Source: SHLQ01 sp051011575
Lineage (GTDB): Bacteria > Actinomycetota > Acidimicrobiia > Acidimicrobiales > SHLQ01
Direction: 5' to 3'
DNA length: 8,380 nucleotides
Assembly (NCBI GenBank): GCA_051011575.1
Contig: JBPCTR010000122.1
Span: 1 to 8,380, forward strand
Shown: positions 1-5,024 of the stretch, in pieces
Layout of the letters: each line of letters starts with the position of its first letter
Position numbering within the stretch: position 1 is the stretch's first letter
Translations under genes and position numbers: made by a program
Notes under the pieces: generated by a model
Told to the model about the DNA's origin: nothing
Databases searched by the model: none
The model's input: the letters and a program-made list of their open reading frames with translations, nothing else

Positions 1-1
1 C

Positions 2-553
2 ATCGCCGGCCCTGGCCTACCCGCGGCGGTCGACGAGGTCGAGCATGTGCACGAGATGTACGAAGGCTCGACCATGCTCGTCGGCGAGCGAGCGAACGTG
101 GAGGCGAGTCTGGCGGCGGCTGCCGACGCCGACCTCCTCCACGTCGCAGCTCATGGCACGTTTCGGGCCGACAGTCCGATGTTCTCGGCGCTTCACCTGG
201 CCGATGGCCCGCTCACCGTCTACGACATCGAGCGACTCCAGTCGGTTCCATCGACGGTGGTGCTCTCTGCGTGTCATGCCGCGACCGCTGACGTAGCGGT
301 GGGCAACGAGGTGATGGGCACAGCGATGGCGCTCGTAGGAATGGGTGTGACGACGGTCGTGGCGCCGCTCGTGGCCGTTGCCGACGAGGCCACGGCGGCG
401 GTGATGGTGGCGATGCACGAACTGATCCGCGGAGGCGCTTCACCTCAAGAGGCGCTCGCGAGACTGATCGCTGAGTGGTTGGACGATAACCCGATGTTGG
501 CGGCGACCGCGGGTGCGTTCGTGGTGATCGGGTCGGACGATCGTCCCGCATGA
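2..553 (+). CDS. CHAT-domain (caspase-like) protein, C-terminal part, 5' truncated by window
   Basis: The frame is open from base 2 to the TGA at 551-553, so only the last 183 residues or so are present and the true start lies outside the window. The internal ATG at 47 should not be taken as the start because the same frame reads on upstream of it. The visible part holds both hallmarks of a CHAT peptidase: the histidine box LLHVAAHG (His codon at 152-154) and the cysteine box VVLSACHA (Cys codon at 272-274). These form the caspase-type Cys-His dyad. A glycine-rich stretch and the usual C-terminal pattern of an Ala-rich helix and a hydrophobic strand ending in VVIGSD follow. CHAT proteins often carry N-terminal TPRs or other sensor repeats; that part is not visible here. 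The gene ends one base before the stop of a convergent gene in an ECF-sigma operon, which suggests a functional link. Both catalytic residues are present, so an active protease is likely. Its substrate is unknown. Confidence 0.88.
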   Translation: MAGPGLPAAVDEVEHVHEMYEGSTMLVGERANVEASLAAAADADLLHVAAHGTFRADSPMFSALHLADGPLTVYDIERLQSVPSTVVLSACHAATADVAVGNEVMGTAMALVGMGVTTVVAPLVAVADEATAAVMVAMHELIRGGASPQEALARLIAEWLDDNPMLAATAGAFVVIGSDDRPA

Positions 554-554
554 A

Positions 555-1016
555 TCAGCGGTCGAATCGAACGATGCACACTCCCCAGTCGGTGGTGGTC
601 GACCGGCAAACGATCGACACCGCTCCTGGTCCCGAGCCGAGTGACTCCAGGCGGAATCGGCCCAGATCGTCGGAGTCGGTCGACTCGACGACCAATCCGT
701 CGATCTCGAGGTCCACGCTCACGACCTGAGGCGGCACGATCATTCCCATAATGCGGCCGGCCTGCTGATCGATCTCCAGCTCAATAGTCAGATCGTTGGT
801 TCCAAACGACAGCGACCGCTCGGCGTCGCCCCGGGTCAGCACGAGTTCGCGGTCATTGGCCGAGTCGAAGAGCAGTTCGGCCAGCTCCTCGTCGAGGTTG
901 CGGGAGATGTACAGGGCCTTGGAAGTGCTGAGGAGCTCGTCGGGAATCGGGTCGCGGTCCCCGATGGCGGCGGCCACCCGAGCCATCAGCTCGTCGTCGT
1001 TGGATGGCGAAGTCAT
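555..1016 (-). CDS. Small sigma-linked protein with predicted beta-sandwich C-terminus
   Basis: The protein has 153 residues and starts MTSPSNDDEL at the ATG 1016-1014. A longer open frame exists upstream, but it would lie inside the sigma gene and is rich in Arg/His/Pro, so I reject it. The start overlaps the sigma-factor stop as ATGA (1016-1013), and an AGAAAGG-like Shine-Dalgarno lies about 12 bases upstream. Residues 1-50 look helical and acidic (ELMARVAAAI, then NLDEELAELLFDSA). The rest alternates short hydrophobic strands with acidic turns (LTIELEID, VVSVDLEIDGLVV, LGRFRLESLGSGPGAVSIVC). This resembles carboxypeptidase-regulatory-like or peptidase-associated beta folds, with the typical D-x-x-GRF turn. 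No signal peptide, membrane segment, zinc motif or HTH is seen. Small proteins of this kind recur beside actinobacterial ECF sigma factors and CHAT genes, from my general recollection of such loci. A role as sigma-binding partner or CHAT substrate is inference only. Confidence 0.8.
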   Translation of the reverse strand: MTSPSNDDELMARVAAAIGDRDPIPDELLSTSKALYISRNLDEELAELLFDSANDRELVLTRGDAERSLSFGTNDLTIELEIDQQAGRIMGMIVPPQVVSVDLEIDGLVVESTDSDDLGRFRLESLGSGPGAVSIVCRSTTTDWGVCIVRFDR

Positions 1017-1576
1017 GGTTGCACTGACCTTTCTTGGAGGAGGTCCCGCAGCTTGTCGAGGCATCGTGCGCGTGTTGGGCCGATGCTTCCCACGGGCATG
1101 CCGACGATGTCGGCGATGTCCTCGTAGGGAATCTTGGGCTCGGCGACGAGGAGTCGCAGAAGTTGTTGGCAACGGGGAGCGAGGACCAGGAGCGCGTCAT
1201 ACAGCTCGGCGAAGCACTCCTCGTCGATCAGGGCCTCGTCGGCAGGATCATCGATGCCGAGGAGTCGCTCGTCGTCAAAGTCGGTGGGACGTTGCCGGTC
1301 TTGGATTCGAAGGACTCGGAGCGCTTCGTGTTTGGCGGTCGATGTGAGCCACGCGGCGATGCGCTCGGGCTCACGGATTCGGTCGAGGTTGGAGGCGAGC
1401 CGACACCAGCATTCCTGGACGACGTCGGCGGAGGTCGTCTCGTCGAGGCGGAACGAGCGGGCGACAGTCCAAATCAGGCCCGTGAACTCGTCGACGAGCG
1501 CGTTCCACGAGTCTTCGTCGCCCGCCGCGGCGGCTCGTACGAGGAGGCCTACATCAGTGGTGCTCACCGTGCGCAT
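1013..1576 (-). CDS. ECF-type RNA polymerase sigma-70 factor
   Basis: A 187-residue protein of normal ECF length. The sigma-2 region spans about residues 24-91 (DSWNALVDEF, then DVVQECWCRL and ERIAAWLTSTAKHEALRVLR, the usual core-binding and -10 recognition elements). A short acidic linker follows at about 92-122. The sigma-4 region spans about 128-178 with the helix-turn-helix YEDIADIVGMPVGSIGPTRA around 151-170. No C-terminal extension or SnoaL domain is present. The ATG at 1576-1574 lies one base after the cyclase stop (TAG 1580-1578). The GTG at 1567-1565 (VSTTDVG) is an alternative start with AGGA eight bases upstream. It would direct transcription of its own regulon. No classical anti-sigma gene (zinc-finger ZAS or membrane-bound) lies next to it, and the downstream partner is the small beta-rich protein. 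Co-transcription with the cyclase and that protein is very likely from the spacing. Confidence 0.93.
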   Translation of the reverse strand: MRTVSTTDVGLLVRAAAAGDEDSWNALVDEFTGLIWTVARSFRLDETTSADVVQECWCRLASNLDRIREPERIAAWLTSTAKHEALRVLRIQDRQRPTDFDDERLLGIDDPADEALIDEECFAELYDALLVLAPRCQQLLRLLVAEPKIPYEDIADIVGMPVGSIGPTRARCLDKLRDLLQERSVQP

Positions 1577-1577
1577 C

Positions 1578-2159
1578 CTAGATCTCGCTCCGCGTGACGG
1601 CGAGAGCTCGCACCCGCATCCGGGCGGGTAGGCCTCGCACTCGGGTGGGCCTGGTGCGGCCGGGGAGCCCGCCGGCTCTGGCGGCCCGTTCGGAGACGAG
1701 GACTTCGCCGGCTCGCGCGAGGTCGGTCAGTCTGGATGCAACGTGGGTCACGAGCCCGCGGTAGTCGCCGTGTTCACAAGGGACCACGGGGCCGAAGTCG
1801 ATCCCGATCCGGAGGGGGATTTCGGCGCCGAGCGCCTGCCGCTGGATCTGAATCGCCGTGGCGATGGCCCTGCTGGCCTGCTCGAAGCAGAGCATGGCGC
1901 CGTCTCCAGTGCCCTTCACGATGTGTCCGTGGAACGCCGAGGCGTTCAAAGCGACGAGGCGGTCATGACACTCGAGTAGATCGAGAAGGACCTGATCGCC
2001 CTGGGTCGCTGCGATTGCGGTCGACCCGACGACGTCGGTGAAAACGATCGCCCGACGCACGGTGAGGCGTGCTCTGCCGCTGTCGGGTTCGTGTTCCAGA
2101 ACCGGGGTTGGGTGGATGCTCACGTCACTACAGAGCGCGCTTCGCCGCTCCTGATACAT
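1578..2159 (-). CDS. Class III adenylate/guanylate cyclase, single catalytic domain
   Basis: With the ATG at 2159-2157 the protein has 193 residues. The open frame reaches 2276, but its first 39 residues overlap the divergent gene and are Arg/Cys-rich, so I do not use them. A GTG at 2123-2121 (VSIHP) is another possible start, and neither has a good Shine-Dalgarno. The catalytic domain covers about residues 35-165. The first metal Asp is in VFTDVVGST (D42) and the second in KGTGDGAML (D86). The substrate-specifying pair is K82 and D132 (GDYRG), which favours ATP, and the transition-state Arg is R143. The transition-state Asn is replaced by His139 (THVASR against the usual VNxAxR). No membrane, HAMP, GAF or ATPase domain is attached, so input must come through protein partners or small ligands. 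It is the first gene of the operon with the ECF sigma factor, which suggests a link between cyclic nucleotide signalling and this regulon. Confidence 0.88.
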   Translation of the reverse strand: MYQERRSALCSDVSIHPTPVLEHEPDSGRARLTVRRAIVFTDVVGSTAIAATQGDQVLLDLLECHDRLVALNASAFHGHIVKGTGDGAMLCFEQASRAIATAIQIQRQALGAEIPLRIGIDFGPVVPCEHGDYRGLVTHVASRLTDLARAGEVLVSERAARAGGLPGRTRPTRVRGLPARMRVRALAVTRSEI

Positions 2160-2268
2160 CCGAGCTGAACAATTTTCGTGTGGCCGCTGACACGTATCTG
2201 GAGCCCATCGACCGGCTCGGTTCTTGTGTCGCCGGGACAACGACCTGGCCGAACAAGGAGAACAAGCA
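2160..2268. promoter_or_regulatory. Divergent intergenic region, cyclase operon versus repeat-protein gene
   Basis: These 109 bases separate the leftward cyclase start from the rightward membrane-protein start and must hold both promoters. The part around 2166-2180 (gaacaatttt) is the most A/T-rich stretch here. I cannot pick out convincing -35/-10 pairs for either direction, and no clear dyad is seen. Confidence 0.5.
2255..2260 (+). promoter_or_regulatory. Ribosome binding site AAGGAG
   Basis: AAGGAG sits eight bases before the ATG at 2269. It decides the start of the repeat protein in favour of 2269 over an in-frame TTG at 2224. Confidence 0.85.
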
Positions 2269-3711
2269 ATGACCACACATCATCCATACGTACAGACCGT
2301 CGGAAGTGGCCGGTCGATGAACGCTGTTCTCGTGGCGTTCGCGGCTCTGGCTCTCGTGGCGGCGAGCTTCGGGGTCTGGCAGGCCGCCGAAGAGTGGGGT
2401 GGCGGTTCCACCACGATCGAGCGTTCGATCGTCGAGACCGACACCTTCTCACCCGAGAGGGCCCGGATAACCGACGCAGTCGAGCAAGCCCGAGGTGCTG
2501 CGGTGCCAGACACCTTCTCTCCGGAGCAGGCACGTGCTGCTGGCGCGGCTTCCTCGGTCGGCGCTCCTGCTGCTCAGCAGCGACAGGCGATCGAGTCGGC
2601 GCAACCGCCGGTCTTCATCCAGCGTTACGACGTGGGTAACGGACATCCCGACATCCGCACGGCGACGGCACCTCCGCTCGCGGAGATTCTCGCCCAGCGC
2701 ATCGACCCTGGTGTGCTGTCGCGGAGCAATGCGGGAACCGGCCATCCCGGCATCCTGACGCCGTCAGTGGTGACACAGTCGGAGACCTACGTGCAGCGCT
2801 ACGACGTGGGAAACGGCCACCCCGACATCCGGACGGCTTCTGCGTCGACGGCGACAGTGGTCGAGCCTGTTCCTCAACTCGTGGAGCGTTATGACCCGAG
2901 TGTGGGGTATGCCGTGCCAGTCGAGCCGTCGTCGACTCTGAGCTTCGAGGTGTACGACCCGTCGAGGGGGCACCCCCTTGTGCTGCCGTCGAACTCGACG
3001 GCTGTTGCCGAATGGGACGGAGCCGCACCCGGGAAGATGCCCGGTTGGTCCAAGCAGATGACAATCGAGAATGAGGCGGCAGCTGCCACGCTCTCCGGAT
3101 TGTGGCAGCTCCGCGTTCCGAGGCCGACCGCGGTCGGCGAGGTAGTCCGCCTATCGGACGATCGGCGGGTGGAGCGCGTTGGCGGGACCGGCGCGGAACA
3201 GCTGCGCCGGGCGGCCCCGGCCGCGGGTCGTCGTGTCGCCGGTGGGTTGAACGAAACCCTCGCTCGCCTGAATCTTGCGGTGGAAGTTGCGGGGGTCGAT
3301 CGTCACGCCCCACACCAGCTCGTACACGTGGCGGAGCTCGCCGATTGTGAATTCGGTGGGGCAGAAGCTGGTGGCGAGCGTTGTGTATTCGAGCTTGGCG
3401 CGGGCTCGCTCGAGGCCGTCGGCGAGTATCTGGCCATGGTCGAAGGCGAGGGAGGCGGGCTCGAGGTCGGCGAGGGCAGTCCACTGGGCCGTGGCGGCAT
3501 CGCCCCCGGCGGTGGCGGCGGGAAGGTCGGCGGCGAGGGCGAGGTACGCAACACTCACGGTTCGCATTCGGGGATCGCGGCCGGCGGTTCCGTAGGTGCG
3601 AAGTTGTTCGAGGTGGAGGCGATCGGTGGCGCCGATGCCGGTCTCCTCGGCGAGTTCACGAATGGCGGCGTTCTCCACGTCTTCGTCGATGTGCACGAAG
3701 CCGCCGGGTAG
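2269..3711 (+). CDS. Single-pass membrane protein with RYDxGxGHP repeats; true 3' end uncertain
   Basis: I do not recognise the family. Translation starts MTTHHPYVQT after a strong AAGGAG. Residues about 18-38 (hydrophobic, from NAVLVAFAALAL to FGVWQAA) form one membrane segment or uncleaved signal anchor. An acidic, Ala/Pro/Ser-rich region follows with two DTFSPE(R/Q)AR copies. Five imperfect repeats around (Q/E)RYDxGxGHPxIxTxS come next. The chain after the membrane segment is probably extracytoplasmic, with no enzymatic motif. The frame stays open to TAG 3709-3711, but from about 3150 on it is antisense to a well-conserved NUDIX gene. I trust it as coding only to about 3110 (residue ~280). 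Past that it reads as Arg/Gly-rich shadow sequence. The nearest stops in the other frames are TGA 3059-3061, TGA 3072-3074 and TAG 3143-3145, so one indel (sequencing or real) could give a natural end. The gene is divergent from the cyclase/sigma operon and might be controlled by it. Confidence 0.6.
   Translation: MTTHHPYVQTVGSGRSMNAVLVAFAALALVAASFGVWQAAEEWGGGSTTIERSIVETDTFSPERARITDAVEQARGAAVPDTFSPEQARAAGAASSVGAPAAQQRQAIESAQPPVFIQRYDVGNGHPDIRTATAPPLAEILAQRIDPGVLSRSNAGTGHPGILTPSVVTQSETYVQRYDVGNGHPDIRTASASTATVVEPVPQLVERYDPSVGYAVPVEPSSTLSFEVYDPSRGHPLVLPSNSTAVAEWDGAAPGKMPGWSKQMTIENEAAAATLSGLWQLRVPRPTAVGEVVRLSDDRRVERVGGTGAEQLRRAAPAAGRRVAGGLNETLARLNLAVEVAGVDRHAPHQLVHVAELADCEFGGAEAGGERCVFELGAGSLEAVGEYLAMVEGEGGGLEVGEGSPLGRGGIAPGGGGGKVGGEGEVRNTHGSHSGIAAGGSVGAKLFEVEAIGGADAGLLGEFTNGGVLHVFVDVHEAAG
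2440..2535 (+). repeat. Two coding repeats DTFSPE(R/Q)AR
   Basis: Bases 2440-2466 and 2509-2535 encode DTFSPERAR and DTFSPEQAR, 23 codons apart, just after the membrane segment of the repeat protein. The nucleotide sequences are similar but not identical, so this looks like an old internal duplication. Confidence 0.75.
2620..2991 (+). repeat. Imperfect 15-residue repeats, consensus (Q/E)RYDxGxGHPxIxTxS
   Basis: Two copies encode the identical peptide QRYDVGNGHPDIRTA (2620-2664 and 2794-2838, 58 codons apart) with synonymous differences such as cgt/cgc and ggt/gga. The shared peptide with different codons points to selection on the protein. Three weaker copies are RSNAGTGHPGILTPS (2722-2766), ERYDPSVGYAV (2884-2916) and EVYDPSRGHPLVLPS (2947-2991). 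Confidence 0.85.
3081..3110. terminator. Stem-loop in convergent 3' region, possible terminator without T-tract
   Basis: AGCTGCCAC (3081-3089) and GTGGCAGCT (3102-3110) form a perfect 9-bp inverted repeat with a 12-base loop. No run of T follows on either strand, so it is not a textbook intrinsic terminator. It could still stop or stabilise the convergent transcripts. It lies within the still-open frame of the repeat protein. Confidence 0.45.
3123..3138. repeat. 16-bp perfect palindrome GCCGACCGCGGTCGGC
   Basis: A self-complementary 16-mer about 13 bases beyond the NUDIX stop codon on its 3' side. It may be a protein-binding dyad or part of the bidirectional termination region. A perfect GC palindrome is also a place where reads can be compressed. 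Confidence 0.6.
3147..3168. terminator. Hairpin at the NUDIX stop codon
   Basis: CCGCCTATCG and CGATCGGCGG pair over 10 positions with one mismatch around a 2-base centre. It spans the NUDIX stop codon (TAG 3153-3151). With the two neighbouring dyads it makes three inverted repeats in under 90 bases, consistent with a convergent gene end. No T-tract follows. Confidence 0.35.
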
Positions 3712-3849
3712 GGCGAGACGGCCTTTGAAAGGTGTCTCGCCCCGTTCGATGGTGAGCGCACACAACGTGTCGTCGCGGATCGTGAACACCACGAGGTCGA
3801 CGGTTACCGCGAACGGCGGGTGGGCCATGACGTCAGCGTACTCTCTCAT
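3151..3849 (-). CDS. NUDIX hydrolase with C-terminal winged-helix domain (NrtR-like)
   Basis: A 232-residue protein. The NUDIX domain covers about residues 12-140 and carries an intact NUDIX box, G50-x5-E56-x7-R64-E65-L-x-E68-E69-x-G71-I72, preceded by GRLALPGGFV. The segment TYGTAGRDPRMRTVSVAYLAL is typical of the NrtR/ADP-ribose-pyrophosphatase-like group. Residues about 150-215 (TEFTIGELRHVYELVWG, then RNFHRKI and RGRGRPAQLFRAG) form the winged-helix part usual in this group. Known NrtR proteins repress NAD-biosynthesis genes and respond to ADP-ribose; others act on nucleotide sugars. A repressor that keeps a full NUDIX box may also be catalytic. Two starts are possible: ATG 3849-3847 (MREYADV) and ATG 3828-3826 (MAHPPFAV). 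Neither has a clear Shine-Dalgarno. It follows the GNAT gene by 35 bases on the same strand and could belong to that operon. No NAD gene is in the window, so its target is unknown. Confidence 0.9.
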   Translation of the reverse strand: MREYADVMAHPPFAVTVDLVVFTIRDDTLCALTIERGETPFKGRLALPGGFVHIDEDVENAAIRELAEETGIGATDRLHLEQLRTYGTAGRDPRMRTVSVAYLALAADLPAATAGGDAATAQWTALADLEPASLAFDHGQILADGLERARAKLEYTTLATSFCPTEFTIGELRHVYELVWGVTIDPRNFHRKIQASEGFVQPTGDTTTRGRGRPAQLFRAGPANALHPPIVR

Positions 3850-3864
3850 TCGTCACAATGACGA
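3850..3864. promoter_or_regulatory. Possible operator dyad upstream of the NUDIX gene
   Basis: TCGTCA-CAA-TGACGA is a 6+3+6 inverted repeat directly before the upstream NUDIX start and inside the 35-base gap to the GNAT gene. It is placed like an autoregulatory site of an NrtR-type repressor. Short dyads arise by chance, so this is weak. Confidence 0.3.
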
Positions 3865-3884
3865 TAATCGCGTCGAACTCCCGC

Positions 3885-5024
3885 TCAGAGCGCGTCCCCG
3901 TAGATCATCCGCAGATCCCAATTGCCCATGTCCGTGAGGTCGATTCCGGCGAAGAGGTCGGTGTACGGAGCAGGTGCGGTCAGCGGCTTCACCAGGAATC
4001 GCCCTGCGTATCGCAACGGCCCTTCGGTGAACGTTTCCTCGAATCCGTACTCACGAAGGAAATCGGTCGTCGTGGGCGGGAGTGTCGAGGTCCACGTGCG
4101 AAGGCTGCCAAGCCTCGCGTGGTCGACCACATATCGGGCGAGCTGCTGGCCGATGTTTGGGTCGGCAGCCTCCCAGTCGACGATGGCCGTTCTTGCCCGG
4201 CCCTCGAGATTCTGCAGGACCAGGTAACCGTCGATCTCTCCGGACCCCCAGGTCAAAAAGGAGTAGGTCGATCGCGGATTCGCATACCTCCACCGCAGAT
4301 ACGACTCGTCGCGGACATGGCGGAGCACACCCGCCCGATCGATACGCGAGACGAGCGAGGCCATCTCCTCGACCGGTGGTTGTTTCGAGACCGAGATGGG
4401 CACCGATGTGTTGGCCACACGGGCATGGCGAACAAGGTGGCGGAACGGGTCGACCCTTACGGAACCACGGAGGCGGCGGCCGACGGCGAGGCCCTTGCGG
4501 GCCAGGCCGTACAGTCGGCTCGAGTCGACGATCCGGGGCTGGATCGACGCCGCCCGGTCGCCGATCGCCGAGCGACGGGTGAGGATCTCGAACGAGCCCG
4601 CCGGTTTCCAACCCTGGGTGAGCGTGGCCGACAAATAGTTCTCGGGGTTCGCCGTGAAGTTGAAGAGGTTCGTGAATCCGCGTGCTGTGAGCTCGGCGTA
4701 CGCCAAGCGGTTCATCTCGTCATAGAGGCCCTGGTCGCGGTGGTCCGGATCGATCACCAGGTCGGCGGCACACGGCGCCACGATGGGCTTGTCGGCCCCG
4801 GGCACTTCCCACGCCGAGCCGAAGATTGCCCGCATCCCAACGATCCGACCGTGCGACTCGGCGACGATCACGATGGGCTCGGTGAGGTATGGATTGTCCA
4901 GGTACTTCCACGTGAGGTACCGAATGTTCACGGCCGTGCCCGTGCCCCACAGATGCCGTTGCAGCCGCCCTATTCCCGTTTCGTCTCCTGGCCGCAGCAT
5001 TCGCACTACGCGCGGCGGCGTCAT
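3885..5024 (-). CDS. GNAT-like acyltransferase with two related halves
   Basis: A 379-residue protein with ATG 5024-5022 overlapping the FkbH stop as ATGA. The long upstream extension of the frame lies in fkbH and is Arg-rich shadow, so I reject it. The N-terminal half (about 8-150) is GNAT-like: VRMLRPGDETGI, a central strand APCAADLVIDPDHRDQGLY with the R-x-x-G-x-type acyl-CoA/pantetheine loop (96-101), then helix and strand to FNFTANPENY. The C-terminal half (about 215-350) repeats the pattern with lower similarity. Each half has an aromatic motif, YLTWKYLDNP (37-46) and YLRWRYANPR (242-251), which suggests a tandem-GNAT fold with perhaps one active domain. Such proteins occur in polysaccharide and peptidoglycan-type modification loci and transfer acyl or aminoacyl groups. 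Here the neighbours make an unusual C3 acyl-ACP, so an ACP-bound donor is conceivable. The acceptor cannot be told from the sequence. Confidence 0.82.
   Translation of the reverse strand: MTPPRVVRMLRPGDETGIGRLQRHLWGTGTAVNIRYLTWKYLDNPYLTEPIVIVAESHGRIVGMRAIFGSAWEVPGADKPIVAPCAADLVIDPDHRDQGLYDEMNRLAYAELTARGFTNLFNFTANPENYLSATLTQGWKPAGSFEILTRRSAIGDRAASIQPRIVDSSRLYGLARKGLAVGRRLRGSVRVDPFRHLVRHARVANTSVPISVSKQPPVEEMASLVSRIDRAGVLRHVRDESYLRWRYANPRSTYSFLTWGSGEIDGYLVLQNLEGRARTAIVDWEAADPNIGQQLARYVVDHARLGSLRTWTSTLPPTTTDFLREYGFEETFTEGPLRYAGRFLVKPLTAPAPYTDLFAGIDLTDMGNWDLRMIYGDAL

Noticed and set aside
796..1347. Long plus-strand open frames across the sigma/small-protein genes (also 1034-1597)
   Set aside because: They are antisense to a conserved sigma factor, Arg/Ser-rich or without motifs, and arise from high-GC codon bias.
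2160..2276. Extended N-terminus of the cyclase up to the ATG at 2276
   Set aside because: It would cover the whole divergent promoter region and the RBS and start of the rightward gene, and its residues look non-coding.
3123..3138. The palindrome as a phage or integrase attachment site
   Set aside because: No integrase, tRNA end or direct-repeat pair in the window; a role at the convergent gene end is simpler.
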